Shown: positions 22,860 through 36,811, counted from the first letter of the stretch. The stretch: 64,000 nt of DNA from Stromatinia cepivora (GCA_014898415.1 RCTD01000022.1:496001-560000); one strand, 5' to 3'. Made by a program: numbers and translations. Notes: generated by a model not told the origin, from the letters alone.

Positions 22860-25222
22860 TGGTTTGGTTTGATATTTCAGATTGCGCGATGATTTGGTGA
22901 TTTGATTTGAGTTACTAGCGGTATGATAGAAAGAAAATCGGAAGGGATAGAAAAAAAAAAGTTGACGAAAAGAATAGAAATCGAAAATAGAAATAGAATG
23001 GAGAATCATGTAATGATCAGTAGATCTTTCGTATAATCAAATTAATCTACAAGACTAAATAATCCAATTGTCCGAATCGTCCGAATGTAAACTATCCCAG
23101 TTCTAAGTATGAAGTAACAATATATCATGCATGGAAAATACAGATCTTGAAGATTGATAACAGGGAGGTTCCTTTCTTGTTTTGGAAATTGGAGAGTGGT
23201 GCTTGGACTGCACGGGAAAGAGGGGGGAGAGAAGGAGAGCTGAAAATAAAACGGGAAGGGAGTACTAGGTATGGAAAGGAATGTTTTGATACCGAATGGG
23301 ATGGGATGGGATGGGATCGGATAGATCGAAGGATTGAAGAATGTTCGGTTTGTGTCAGGTGCACATATTCTTCATTTGGCATTGTATTTGTACCGCGTTG
23401 CAGAAATCCAGATACTACTGTAGTGTACAAACATGAAACGCAATGTAAAATCTTATGACGCCATTCCATTCCCTCCTTAAGCTTCTCCTGAAGATTGAAA
23501 CACTTGAAGTAGGAACAAAGAATGAAGTACGAAAAACGAAGAGAAGAATGCGAAGTTATACAAATTCGGTATTCTTTACAAAAGATACCTACCTACTAAC
23601 AGTCTATACTGTAGCAAAATCCGCAATGCAACACGTTCTCAGAAATGGCAAGTGGGAATTTGGAAATAAGAAAGGAGGATTTTCTTTTCTGGTGGTGCTC
23701 AGACTCAAACAAATTTGTTCATTATAGTCTAGACAGTTTCCAATAGATTGCATTGTCATCGGCTATGAGTATATTATGTCGAATTAGACAAATGTTTGCG
23801 CTTCGCGGCTCCCGGATACATAATATCGTGAAGCTTCGAATTATCTAGGGCTATCTTGACATTTCCAGTAGTTTCTTTCCCATGCGTGGTAATTTTAAAC
23901 TGTTGGTGGCGCCGAGTTACTCTTGGCAGCAAGTCGAAGCTGGATAATTAAGTTGTTTCCTCAAGTTGTTATATTGTCGGTTGTGAAATGTTTGTTTTAG
24001 TTCAATACCGTAGAGTTCTTGGGTGCCAAAATCTGGAGAGGGTTAATTTCCGTAATGATGGTAACTTTCTCCAAATTCCGCGTGATTAATTATTATACGA
24101 GCCTCAGACGTTCTGGGCTATCTATTATATTATTTATCGATAGAAATGTTTGTTGCTCGGATTGCTCAGATGTCAATATTTCCATTTGGGTTATTAATTA
24201 TCCAATTATTCATTCCCACGGACTTTTTCTATGATTGGTTGGGCAAAAGTATACTAACAGACCCGTTAGAGTATTAACAGGAACACTATCACAGATGAAC
24301 GAACCACGAGGTACCGAACCCACGAGGCACGATATCGAAAATGGCGTTAGATCTAGCGGTTAGACACAGGAACAGGAGTAAGATGGGGGAACATGACCAA
24401 CTGCAGCAGTGCAGCAAGCTGTGGGAAAGTGGATGGGAAGAGTGGATTCTCGTGGGTGTGATGGTGTGTGTTGTGTGGGGAGAACTTCTTATTTGAGAAG
24501 GGTCTTGGACTATAACGATCTACGATACAATCTTTTTTCAGGGACCTGAGCGTCGAGTTTGACTAAGGTGGTTGTTAGTTTGTTGCAACTAGACCTTATC
24601 GACTTTTTGTTATTGGTGTTGTTCAGATGTTTATTCATGAATTTCTGACGATGGACTGAAAGCTAAGCAAGTGTATCTGAGAAGAAGGGTTGGAAATTAT
24701 GTTGATTGTTATGTACCGCTATATTGGTTGAGGTAAATGAAGATACTGTGATGTTCGTTCTCATTAGAGTGAAGGGGAAAAATTCGGCAGATAACGTATT
24801 AGGTATCCGGCAAGGCTAACTGCATAAATTTATTTTTGATATAGAAAGTGCACTTGTCTATGCATAAAGCAGGAGATTTTCACCAAACGTTGGATTTCAT
24901 TCATTTTGAAAGTGGTGGCTCAGCTGCGCATATCATTCTCCCGATGAATGGAAGATACTCGTAGCAGCCTTTTGTACAATGTGCATTCTCATCTCAAACA
25001 ATTTGTTTCTATCCCATCATCAATCAATTCCTTAATTACCATGTCATGCTAGGTCATGAACCATGATGCGTAAGGAAACAATTACTGGATCATCGTCCAG
25101 CCTTGTAAATGATTCAAATTTGATTGATACTACTGTATGTATTCAAAACAATTTGCCGAACATTCTCCTTCCCAGCGTTCATTGAATTCATTCTGTTTAA
25201 ATTCATGGATTGCTCAGGTTGG
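22860..25222. other. Gene-poor region, middle part
   Basis: No recognisable protein-coding gene on either strand. A purine-rich stretch with GGGATGG repeats lies at 23295-23325. Open frames at 23125-23469 on both strands are antisense to each other and have no family features. Confidence 0.35.
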
Positions 25223-26603
<1,381 letters not shown>

Positions 26604-26811
26604 GTGAGTCGATATTCGTTCACCAAAAGAGTGAATTGTTTGTTTGAGGGGAAATGTTGGTTTGGCTTGAATGATGACCGTTTTTCTTCAAAAATGGGGT
26701 CGCAGATATCAATTCATTCGCAAAGTCTCGCCCGAGTAATGACTTTTAGAATTATGCTGGTCATTCATGCGATATTCACTATGTTGACATACTAATGGCA
26801 ATCATCAATAG
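26604..26811 (+). other. Putative 5' UTR intron of MSB2
   Basis: The GTGAGT donor at 26604, TACTAAT branch site at about 26789-26795 and ATAG acceptor ending at 26811 form a complete fungal intron of 208 nt, placed 258 nt before the start codon. It contains no long frame. Support comes from signals only. Confidence 0.5.
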
Positions 26812-27069
26812 ATACACTCTTTGACATTTATTGTCAAGTACACTCGTTATTACTTATTCGCCCTGACAGTTAGTCTTCAATCTTCAATCTTCAATCCTCA
26901 AGCTTGATGGACGCGGCCATTCTTCATTAACCAACGCCATCAACATTGTCGTTCTTAACTTTGAACTTCAACTAATTTATGTTCAGATCGAACTTAAACT
27001 TTCGTCCAATACTTTCAAATACTAATATCTCAATAATAAAATCGAATTAAATTGAGATAACATACAATT

Positions 27070-30000
27070 ATGCATACACCTTCGTTATTCTTGGCCTCCA
27101 TGGTCGTTCTTTCCTCATTTGCTTCCGCAGAAGGGGACCGACCAAAATATTACTTTCCACGAGAAATCAAAAGACAAATTTATTCGAACAACACAATTAC
27201 AAGCAATGTTCCAGCTCAAACTTCAAGTACAAAGGATGACTCTACAATTACATCTTCATTCTCATCGACCACACGTTCACAATCGGATGATAGGGATCAA
27301 GATACTACGACAAATAAGAGGGCGTCTTCAAGTAATACATTCTTGGATTCACTTTCATCTATGTTCAATTTAGGATCAACAACTACGACATGGACAACTT
27401 CATCGAGTTCATCTACGACCTTTACTTCTAGCACTACATCCTCGAGTACATCAGTCCCTAGTGATGCAGTATCTTCAAATGATGCCACGACTGTTCAGGT
27501 TACTAGTTCTGTGAGTTTAGGAACTGGATCCAGTGAATCACCTACGATTTTACCAACTACAACTCCAACTCCAACTTCGACTTCGATTTCATCTGTTGAG
27601 TCAACTTCCTCGTCAAGTTCTTCGTCCTCGTCAAGTTCTTCATCCTCGAGCAATTCAAGCCCATCTATCGCGAGCACCCCAGCTTTGAGCGCCGCATCAA
27701 GCTCCAATCCTGGACTAACTGAGGTTTCTGGAACATCGACAGGAACAGTCCAAACTACCGTATCCGTTCCTACAACTACTAGTTCTAGTTCGACCTCGGA
27801 AGGAATTACTGGAGTACCAACTAGAGCATCTAGTTCCTCGACCGCTTCCAAACCATCATCCAGTTCTTACGTTCTTGTTGGGCTCTCATCAGCCACCACA
27901 AAGTCAGTTGCCGAACCCAGCAGTTCTAGTGGTACCGGTATCGATTTATCTCTTGGATTAGGTTTGATTGGAGCTTCTACCGGTGTACCTACAACCTCGA
28001 GCGCAACTAGTGCTCAGAGTCCCTCAATTGCATCAATTCCTGATAATTCTGGCGTTCCTGGATCATCGACAAGTACATCGGCAAAATCTAGTGAAACTAG
28101 AGCTGCTGAATCTTCAACCACAAAATCGAGCTCGAGTTCGGTAGCATCTATTGCCTCAGAAACTTCAATTTCAAACTCAGGCTCAGTTGCAGGTATCACC
28201 GGAGCACCTACTGGATCCGAATCATCAGCAACTGTTCCAGTATCAGTTCCAACTTCCATGGAGACTCCAATCCAAAGCTCAAGCACCGCAGGCGTTTCCG
28301 GAGCACCTACTGGTAAAGCTCCAACCATTGTTTCGAGTGCTTCTCAATCCACGGAATCTTCAACAACCTCCGTGGCCCCAACTGAATCATTTTCAACCTC
28401 CAGTTATGCCACCGGAACTGGGTCCGCCCCAAGTACAACTGTGTCCCCATCATCTAGCGCATCGGCAGCTAGTTCTTCAAGCCCTAACCTTTTGGAACCA
28501 ATTGTCGCTTCTACAGGCTTAATTCCATCTATTGTCATTCTTCCTACTACAACTTCAGGATCTAGTTCTCAAAGCGCATCAAAAACTTCAGCTGCTGCTT
28601 CATCATCTACTAGTGCAATTACATTTGGACCAGGTGGAGTTTTATCTGGATCAAGCTCTGTATTTGCAAGTTCTACGGATACAAATGCATCGCCAGTATC
28701 CGTCCCAACCGCTTCAACGTCCGGAGTATCATTCTCAGGCTCAGCAGCTACCACTGCCCCTGCTTCTGATTCTACTGGTCTTTTAGGAGTTATTGCCAGC
28801 GCAGCAAGCAGTTTGGTTGGTGATGTGACATCAAATGTAGGAACGGTAGTATCTCAAGTCACAAGTGCTATTTTACCATCGGATTCTTCAGCCTCAGGTA
28901 CTAGATCATCCACTAGTGTATCAGATATTTCAGCATCAAATACTTCTTCTAAAGGTAGTTCAGCACCTACAAGTGTGGCTGGAATTACTGGTGCCTCAAC
29001 TGGTATCTCGGCACCTTCCAACACAGTTTCTGGAATCAGTGGAGCTCCTACAGGCACAGCTCCAAATTCCGGCTCGGCTGCCACATCATCATCTTCTGGT
29101 GACTTACTTTCATCTTTGATTGGTGGCGTATCGTCTTTGGTATCCACTGCCACATCTGATCTTCTCCCAACTTCTGCAACTTCCCTCCCAAATGCTAGTG
29201 CCTCGGCATCAGCATCCTCGGCAGGTATTATTGGAGCTACTACGGGTGTTTCTAGTGGATCTGCATCAACTACAACTCCAGCTGGTTTAATTCCATCTCT
29301 TATATCTGGAGTTACATCTGATTTGCTTCCAACCAGTACTGCCTCAATTTCTGGGACAGATGTTAGTGGATCTGCATCAATTACAACTCCAGCTGGTTTA
29401 CTTCCATCTCTTATATCCGGAGTGACATCTGATTTGCTTCCAACCAGTACTGCCTCAATTTCTGGGACAGATGCTAGTGGCTCGGCATCCGCTACAGGCA
29501 CTTTGAGCAGTGCTAGTGCCTCAAATACTGCTTCTGCTACAAACCTTTTATCTGGAATCACTTCTGATATTGGATCTGTTACATCTGGTTTATTACCAAC
29601 CACTACTGGTACGGATTTGAGTGCTTCAGCATCATCTGCAGGAATTACAGGTCCAGCTACAGGAATTAGTTCTACCACGGAATCATCTGCTGCAACATCG
29701 ACTGGCCTTCTTCCTGGTGTAAGTTCTCTTCTTGGATCGGTCACATCAAATATCGGATCAGCCACCTCAACAATTTTGAGCGGAACAGGTATATCTGCCT
29801 CGGCTACAATAACTTCTGAAAGTGCATCATCCACAGGATTGTTGACAACTGTTATTTCTGGTGCCACTTCTGTTATTGGTTCTTCCACAGGTCCTTCGTC
29901 CGCTGCAGCTAGTTCTACCACATCCTCTGCTTCCAGTTCGACCCCATTGGTCAGTTTAATTTCGAGTATTCTTGGATCTAGTACTAGCAGTGATTCATCT

Positions 30001-31593
30001 GCCACGATTACTGGTCATATTTCCAGTGCTACCGGTGCTTCAAATGCTACCGCTATCACTTCTGGAACAGATATCACATCAAGTACTTCAATTAGCCTTG
30101 GATCTTCGTTAACAGTTTCAGGAACTGTCCTTCCAACAAGTGCAAGTGGTAATGGGACCTCTATCCCATTATCTGCAACTAGTTTCTCCACCAGTATTCA
30201 AACTGGATCTTCTACAATCAAATCCAGTTCAGGAACAGGAGTTGTTACTTTACCAACTCCATCCTTAACTTCTGCAACAAGTGGGTTAGCCAATGTCACA
30301 GATACCTCGATCTCAACTTCTTCAGCTTCTTCCGCTTCCGCTTCAAGCCTATCAAGTATTGGAACATCAGTTTCTGCGACAACGACCCCAAAGACAACAA
30401 TATCTGATATTTCTTCAACAGCAGCTTCATCAGCAACTGTTACATCTGGAAGTTCAGCTAGCACAGCTCGAATTACGTCTGCATCCTCTACAACTGCCTC
30501 CACAACTGCCTCTACAACTGCCTCCACAACTGCCTCTACAACTGCCTCCACAACTGCCTCCACAATAATTGCCTCTCCCACTCAAGAAAGTACTACTTCA
30601 GTCGTAAAAACGGAAACACCTAGTGAGACAACTGCCCCTCTCACAATCTATCCAACAGCTACAAATAATGCTACATCAATGTGGCTTCCACAAACCATTA
30701 TTGTTCAATCATCATCCACAAATCAAGCTACTCCCACCAATACTGCGCTTGCAACAACTTTACCAAAGGTCATCACTCCCAGTGGTTCTATTCCATCAAG
30801 TCCAGAAAATTCCACATTAATTCAACTTGGTTTCCTCTTCCAACTTAACTACGCATTTGTTGTTGCTAATCCAATTTCATCCGCACAAATCTTTCAATAC
30901 CTTCCCATTGGTATCGCAGATGGATTAGGAATTAAGCAAGAACAAGTTATCATGCACAGCCTCATTCCTTGCAATACACAATCCCAATTGAAGTATATCA
31001 CAACTTTGGCACTCGCTTATATTCCAACCAATTTGGTCAGCACTCTTCAACTTGATTTACATACTCCAACAGCAGCTATCTACAACAATCCTGATCCATC
31101 AATTAACACACTTGTTAACTATATCAATCCTTCCATTCCATTAACACCTGGTTCAACTCTTGAAGGTGGATCTGGAACTGGAACTGATAGTTCTGGATCT
31201 GCAGCGACTACAAGTCCTTCCAGTGGAAATAGTGGTGTATTCAATACCGATGCTCAAAACACATCTCCAAAGGTTAAGAGCACTACTGCTGGTATCGTTG
31301 TTGGAGCTGCTGGAGCTGCCGCTGCCTATGGTGCTGCCATGTTCTTTATCGCCCGAAGATACAAGAAACGCAAGCTTAGCCATCGTCGATCAAACTCTAT
31401 CATGAATTCTGCGGAGATGAGACAATCTGGTGCTTTTACTGGTGGTGCTTTTATGTCTGGTGGTCGTTTGACCCCTGGTACTGCAGGAAATGATAGAAAT
31501 AGTGGAGGAAGTGGAAGAAGTGCAGGAAATTCGGCTCGAACGCAACAAATTTCAGCACCAATGATGGCTGAAAATTCATTGGGATGGAATTGA
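27070..31593 (+). CDS. MSB2: Msb2-type signalling mucin (osmosensor/surface sensor)
   Basis: A single exon of 1507 residues. Residues 1-20 form a signal peptide (SLFLASMVVLSSFASA). A mucin-like region of about 1200 residues follows, extremely rich in Ser, Thr and Ala, with many GITGAPTG-like motifs, polyserine runs and short tandem repeats, so it is probably heavily O-glycosylated. Near residues 1248-1370 lies a compact domain (LIQLGFLFQLNYAFVV, QIFQYLPIGIADGLGI, YINPSIPLTPGS) corresponding to the Hkr1/Msb2 homology domain before the membrane. One transmembrane helix lies at about 1406-1429 (AGIVVGAAGAAAAYGAAMFF), followed by a basic anchor RRYKKRK and a cytosolic tail of about 78 residues. 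Msb2 proteins act with Sho1 upstream of the filamentous/pathogenicity MAP kinase cascade and sense surface cues. Candidate dibasic cleavage sites (KR) occur near residues 36 and 83. Minus-strand frames over this gene are shadows of the Ser/Thr codons. Confidence 0.9.
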   Translation: MHTPSLFLASMVVLSSFASAEGDRPKYYFPREIKRQIYSNNTITSNVPAQTSSTKDDSTITSSFSSTTRSQSDDRDQDTTTNKRASSSNTFLDSLSSMFNLGSTTTTWTTSSSSSTTFTSSTTSSSTSVPSDAVSSNDATTVQVTSSVSLGTGSSESPTILPTTTPTPTSTSISSVESTSSSSSSSSSSSSSSSNSSPSIASTPALSAASSSNPGLTEVSGTSTGTVQTTVSVPTTTSSSSTSEGITGVPTRASSSSTASKPSSSSYVLVGLSSATTKSVAEPSSSSGTGIDLSLGLGLIGASTGVPTTSSATSAQSPSIASIPDNSGVPGSSTSTSAKSSETRAAESSTTKSSSSSVASIASETSISNSGSVAGITGAPTGSESSATVPVSVPTSMETPIQSSSTAGVSGAPTGKAPTIVSSASQSTESSTTSVAPTESFSTSSYATGTGSAPSTTVSPSSSASAASSSSPNLLEPIVASTGLIPSIVILPTTTSGSSSQSASKTSAAASSSTSAITFGPGGVLSGSSSVFASSTDTNASPVSVPTASTSGVSFSGSAATTAPASDSTGLLGVIASAASSLVGDVTSNVGTVVSQVTSAILPSDSSASGTRSSTSVSDISASNTSSKGSSAPTSVAGITGASTGISAPSNTVSGISGAPTGTAPNSGSAATSSSSGDLLSSLIGGVSSLVSTATSDLLPTSATSLPNASASASASSAGIIGATTGVSSGSASTTTPAGLIPSLISGVTSDLLPTSTASISGTDVSGSASITTPAGLLPSLISGVTSDLLPTSTASISGTDASGSASATGTLSSASASNTASATNLLSGITSDIGSVTSGLLPTTTGTDLSASASSAGITGPATGISSTTESSAATSTGLLPGVSSLLGSVTSNIGSATSTILSGTGISASATITSESASSTGLLTTVISGATSVIGSSTGPSSAAASSTTSSASSSTPLVSLISSILGSSTSSDSSATITGHISSATGASNATAITSGTDITSSTSISLGSSLTVSGTVLPTSASGNGTSIPLSATSFSTSIQTGSSTIKSSSGTGVVTLPTPSLTSATSGLANVTDTSISTSSASSASASSLSSIGTSVSATTTPKTTISDISSTAASSATVTSGSSASTARITSASSTTASTTASTTASTTASTTASTTASTIIASPTQESTTSVVKTETPSETTAPLTIYPTATNNATSMWLPQTIIVQSSSTNQATPTNTALATTLPKVITPSGSIPSSPENSTLIQLGFLFQLNYAFVVANPISSAQIFQYLPIGIADGLGIKQEQVIMHSLIPCNTQSQLKYITTLALAYIPTNLVSTLQLDLHTPTAAIYNNPDPSINTLVNYINPSIPLTPGSTLEGGSGTGTDSSGSAATTSPSSGNSGVFNTDAQNTSPKVKSTTAGIVVGAAGAAAAYGAAMFFIARRYKKRKLSHRRSNSIMNSAEMRQSGAFTGGAFMSGGRLTPGTAGNDRNSGGSGRSAGNSARTQQISAPMMAENSLGWN
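29253..29474 (+). repeat. Two 111-bp tandem repeats inside MSB2
   Basis: Units start at about 29253 and 29364 with a period of 111 bp (37 codons), nearly identical. Each encodes a unit with SGVTSDLLPTSTASISGTD. The multiple of three keeps the mucin frame open. Confidence 0.9.
30490..30561 (+). repeat. Six 12-bp tandem repeats inside MSB2
   Basis: The unit ACAACTGCCTC(C/T) is repeated six times from 30490, followed by a diverged copy. It encodes Thr-Thr-Ala-Ser units in the mucin domain. Confidence 0.9.
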
Positions 31594-33232
31594 AGATATT
31601 CATTTTAATATCTATTTCAACATGTACCCCAAAGTACATCAAGGCAATCTTACCTTATCTCGCTGTATCATATACATTCTCCAAAAAATCTCAGCAATGT
31701 CTGAATACGAGCATCGCGCTCATCATTTCCTTTCTTTTTTTCCAATCATAAATCCATTGGCGTTGGGTATCGCCTTTATACCCCCTTCCTGCAACAAATA
31801 TAAAATCTATCTCAATTTTTCGGGTTTAGATTTTTGATACAGAAGGCATTTCATTTACTTCATGTTGAGAGAAGGATAAAACTAGGGCGGGCGGATGGAG
31901 GGTTTTTGAATAGGATAAGTCAAGGAAGAAGGAAAGAGAGAAAGATATAAGAATGGTGGACTTGGCGAGAGGTAGGGAGGATCAAAACCTTTTGTGTATA
32001 TTTACGATCCTACGAACGCGGATATTTCTTATAATCTTTGAAGATGTAGTTGCACGCAAGATACCTGGTATGTTATATTTTGAGGTGATGTTATTTTATT
32101 TATTTATACGTGCGTTGTTGGGAAATATAGTAGTTTAGTAATAATTTTATGGGAAGGGGATGGGGATGAAGATGAAGATGCACGGGTGTAGGGATGGATG
32201 AGTAGGGAAGACCTGGGAGATGTGTAATCTGTAGATATGAATGAGAGATTTTGTTTTATTTTTATGTTTATGTTTGTTATGTTTGAGGTGAGGGGTGAGT
32301 GAGACAGGCATTTTCCTTGGTTATGTACCTAGATTTTCATTATCTGGTAATCTTACATATCTTTATCGCTAGATTTTAGCTCTAGGCCTTTACTAGGCAT
32401 CATCATATAGTTGTTTATCTATTTCACGGGATTATCGGCTTTCATGTACCAGGTACTTCTATCTATTATACTTTTGTGTAGAAGTAGTGTTTATGTAGGT
32501 AGGTAGTGTTTGTGAATGGGTAATTGGTGTCTAATTCATTATATATGCTGGGTGGGATGATGGGTTTTTATTCTTGTCTTTAGATACTTGTGATTTTAGT
32601 AGGGAGTAGGGAATGGTGGATAGTTAGTTGATGGGAGTAGTGAATGTGAATGTGAATGTGAATGTGAATAATTAAATACATAGGGGCATACCTCCCCTCA
32701 CAAAACTGCACAATGTATTTTTAGAGACATTTAGATAGATTGGTCTCCATTTTCATGGCTGTGTACACTGTACCTGGTTCATTGACTAGAGTAGGAAAAC
32801 GTGGCTGGGAAAAGTTGATGATCGTTGTTGCTATGCCAACTTATCCTCCCGCCATTCGAATTCGTGGAGAGAGGCAAGTGATGTGACCCATTTTCATGCT
32901 GCCCTGTCGAAAAATACTAGGTGAAATTCATGCTGCCTAAGAGTACATCCTCTCTCCACTTGTCTATTTCCTTCTGAAAATATATCTGTAATCAATTGAT
33001 TGATTTTGAAAAAGAATACGATACGATACGATAATTGATAATTGTACGAAGAAAAGGGATGAAAAGTAATTTTGAGACGACAATTCAAAAGAATCAATAT
33101 TTACACCAAAACATTCGCTTCTCCTCCTAATATCAACAACATCCATTTATGGAAGAATAAACGCATTCGCATTCCCCGAGAATTGGATTTGGCGCATTTT
33201 TGTCGCAAATTTACCCATCAACATAATTTAAA
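31594..33232. other. Intergenic: MSB2 3' flank and chitin synthase promoter
   Basis: The left part is the MSB2 3' UTR. A (GTGAAT)5 hexamer array lies at about 32640-32669 and a short ATACG repeat near 33017-33031. The right end carries the promoter and leader of the chitin synthase. No gene or RNA was recognised. Confidence 0.45.
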
Positions 33233-36200
33233 ATGGACCGGTCAAATACTCCATCGATGCCTCCAATGTATTCAAAAACATATCCGGAAGAATATGACCC
33301 TATACCTGCAGGACATAATCGCCATGGCTCCGAAATTCGTTTGTTGACTTCCTACGATGATCCCGATACCCGTCCGTACGTAGCACCACTCGCACCGCGA
33401 GCTCTTAATTTATCTCCCAGGAAACCCCTCACAGGCGTAACTGTGACGACTCCCGAGCATCTAGCCTCTCTCAAGGAAGAAGGGGAAGCCATCTCATCTT
33501 GCAAGTTGCAAAAGGAAAAGAAGATACTGGATAGTTCAACGATGGATGCCAATGAGCCCAACGATATCGCGCATCTGTTGCCAGTTCTTCCAGATGGTCC
33601 TTCGCGCCGAAGATCTCTCAGATACCCGGTTTCCTCTCCTTTGTCTACTCTGGAATCTCAAATGAAAAATAAAAATATAAATGGCTCACTGGTTAAAAAT
33701 ATTAGGACTTCCTCTGATCGCAGATCTTACCAAGCTTCGGTTATGTCCACGGATTCATACGATGATGATAGAAGAGCTCCGTCGATAAACACTTATGATG
33801 ATCATAGAAGACCTCCTTCAATTAATACTTACGACGATCATAGGAGGCCTCCGACAGCAACCACATACGATGACCATAGAAGACCTCCAACAGCAACCAC
33901 ATATGACGATTATAGAAGACCTCCAACAGCAACCACATATGACGATCATCGAAGAGCTCCTTCAATCATAGATAACACCCCAGATTTACCTCCTCCCGAA
34001 AGCGCATACCGTCCATATTCCTCTCTACAATATTCACCATCAGGTCGAGCCTCTCCAGCACCAACTTGGTCTCCAGTGAGAGAGAGGAATTCTTCGGAAT
34101 TCACTGCACCGCCCCCAATGGGTTACCATTACGAATCATCTGACCTAAATGGAAGTCCAAGGCCGGGCACACCTTCGACAGCTTATGGTGGAAGTCCAAG
34201 AAGACCATTACCTCCTGCTCCTCTATTTGCGCCTAATGGAGCTCGTTCGCCATTCGGAGATGACGCGACGATTCATATACCACTCGAGCACGAAGATGAA
34301 GAATATCTAGATGATGATGTTTTTGCGCCGGAAAAGCCGGACTTTAGAGGAACTATGAGATCAAGGCTATCATATTCAACACTTGCGGAAGATATGGCAA
34401 GTGTAAAGGATTATGAACATTATGGACCAGCACCTTCAGGAAAGCAAGAGCGAAGGGGTGCTAATAGGACGACTCAAATGACGAAACGAGAGGTTAAGCT
34501 CATTAACGGAGAGCTTATTTTGGAGTGTAAAATTCCTACTATTCTTTACAGTTTCTTACCTCGAAGAGACGAAATCGAATTCACACATATGCGATACACA
34601 GCTGTTACATGTGATCCGGATGACTTTGTTTCGAGAGGTTACAAATTACGTCAAAATATGGGAGCAACGGCCAGAGAAACCGAACTTTTCATATGTATTA
34701 CCATGTACAATGAGACGGAGATTGATTTTACGAGAACCATGCATGCAGTTATGAAGAATATTTCTCATTTTTGTTCTAGATCCAAATCTAGAACTTGGGG
34801 AGAAAATGGATGGCAAAAGATTGTTGTTGCCATCATTTCGGATGGAAGACAAAAAATTCATCCACGAACTCTCGATGCTCTTGCTGCTATGGGTGTATAT
34901 CAAGATGGGATTGCCAAAAATTTGGTCAATGGTCGAGAAGTACAAGCTCACGTGTATGAATATACAACTCAAGTCTCCTTAGATTCAGACCTTAAATTTA
35001 AAGGTGCTGAAAAAGGAATTGTTCCTTGTCAGATGCTCTTTTGTCTCAAGGAGAAGAATGCAAAGAAGTTGAATTCTCATCGTTGGTTCTTTAATGCTTT
35101 TGGAAGAGCTCTCACACCAAATATTTGTATCATGTTGGATGTGGGCACAAAACCTGGAGGCAATTCATTATATCATTTGTGGAAAGCTTTCGATACTGAC
35201 TCTAATGTTGCTGGTGCATGTGGAGAGATTAAAGCTATGAAAGGAAAGGGATGGTTGGGACTTCTTAATCCTTTGGTCGCTTCTCAGAATTTCGAATATA
35301 AGATGTCGAATATTCTGGATAAACCTATCGAGAGTGTATTTGGTTATATTACTGTCTTACCTGGTGCATTGAGTGCATACAGATATCATGCTTTGCAGAA
35401 TGATCATACGGGTCATGGTCCTTTAAGTCAGTATTTTAAGGGAGAGACTTTACATGGTCAAAATGCAGATGTCTTTACTGCGAATATGTATCTGGCTGAA
35501 GATCGTATTTTGTGTTGGGAATTGGTTGCTAAGAGAGATGAAAGATGGGTTTTGAAGTATGTGAAGGGATGTACTGGAGAGACTGATGTACCAGGTAAGT
35601 TTAACTGCTTTTATTTCTCTGGAATTTGCTGACCACTTTTAGATACTGTTCCCGAATTCGTATCTCAAAGAAGAAGATGGCTTAACGGAGCTTTCTTTGC
35701 AGCTGTTTATTCTTTGGCCCATTTCAAACAAGTATGGCATACAGATCATACCCTCGGACGAAAGATTCTTCTTCATATCGAATTCATCTATCAATTCATT
35801 CAACTTCTCTTCACTTACTTCTCTCTGGCCAACTTCTACCTCACATTCTACTTCATTGCTGGTTCTCTGTCTGTTGCGGATATGGATCCATTCGGTCATA
35901 ATATCGGAAAATATATATTCTACGTTTTAAAATATGTCTGTGTTCTACTTACGGCAACACAATTCATTCTATCCATGGGAAATCGACCACAAGGAGCACG
36001 AAAATTATATTATATGTCCATGATAATTTATTCGGTAATCATGGTATACACCCTCTTTTCCACCATTTATATCGTCTACCGGGAAGTTCATGATAACGCC
36101 AGTAGTCTCAAACTAGGCAATAATCTTTTCACCAATCTCGTCGTATCTCTTTGCTCAACACTTGGTCTCTACTTCCTCATGTCTTTCCTCTATCTCGATC

Positions 36201-36811
36201 CTTGGCATATGTTCACCAGTTCCGGTTCTTATTTCGCCCTTCTCCCAAGTTACATCTGTACGCTCCAAGTATACGCCTTTTGCAATACCCACGACGTCAC
36301 ATGGGGGACCAAAGGTGACAATGTCATGTCCACTGATCTCGGTGCCGCTTCTGGAAAAGGTCAAACGGTCGAACTCGAAATGCCCTCCGAACAACTCGAC
36401 ATTGATTCCGGCTACGACGAAGCTCTCCGTAACTTACGTGATCGACTCGAAGTTCCCATTCCTCCCATCTCGGAATCCCAACAACAGGAAGATTATTATA
36501 AATCCGTTCGTACATACATGGTTCTCGTTTGGATGATTGCAAATGGAATTTTGGCAATGGCAGTTAGTGAAGCGTATGGAGCGAATCATCTGGGTACGAA
36601 TTATTACTTGACGTTTTTACTTTGGGCCGTGGCGGCTCTGGCGCTCTTTAGAGCGATTGGTAGTAGTGCGTTTGGAATTATTAATTGTATTGAGGCGATT
36701 GTGGAGGGGAGGATTAGATTGACGATGAAGGTTCCTAGGTGGATGGGTGGGTGGAGTAGTAAGATTAGTGATGGAATTAGTAGTGTTGGGAGTGCGGTTA
36801 AGAGGGGTTAG
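33233..36811 (+). CDS. Chitin synthase, division 1 (class I/II type)
   Basis: Exons 33233-35594 and 35643-36811 join across a 48-nt intron (GTAAGT donor, TTTTAG acceptor), giving 1176 residues. The intron splits GETDVP-DTVPEF. The long polar N-terminus has six 12-residue repeats. The core shows the chitin synthase signatures: [70 protein letters not shown], and the catalytic [13 protein letters not shown] motif just after the splice site. At least five membrane helices follow. The enzyme polymerises UDP-GlcNAc into chitin at the plasma membrane. The class I/II rather than class III assignment rests on [16 protein letters not shown] and is inference; I would not give a family number without a tree. 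It lies downstream of MSB2 in the same orientation, 1.6 kb apart. Confidence 0.93.
33755..33970 (+). repeat. Six 36-bp tandem repeats in the chitin synthase N-terminus
   Basis: Six in-frame units of 12 codons with consensus [12 protein letters not shown]. Variants include [12 protein letters not shown] at the start and [12 protein letters not shown] at the end. The basic/acidic, proline-containing unit lies in the cytosolic N-terminal tail, which is poorly conserved in chitin synthases and often regulatory. Confidence 0.95.

Noticed and set aside
22689..23009. An Asn-Ser-Thr-Gln-Leu repeat protein
   Set aside because: It is the translated TTGAG microsatellite.
28854..30005. A 383-codon acidic minus-strand frame
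   Set aside because: It is an antisense shadow of the Ser/Thr-rich MSB2 mucin domain.
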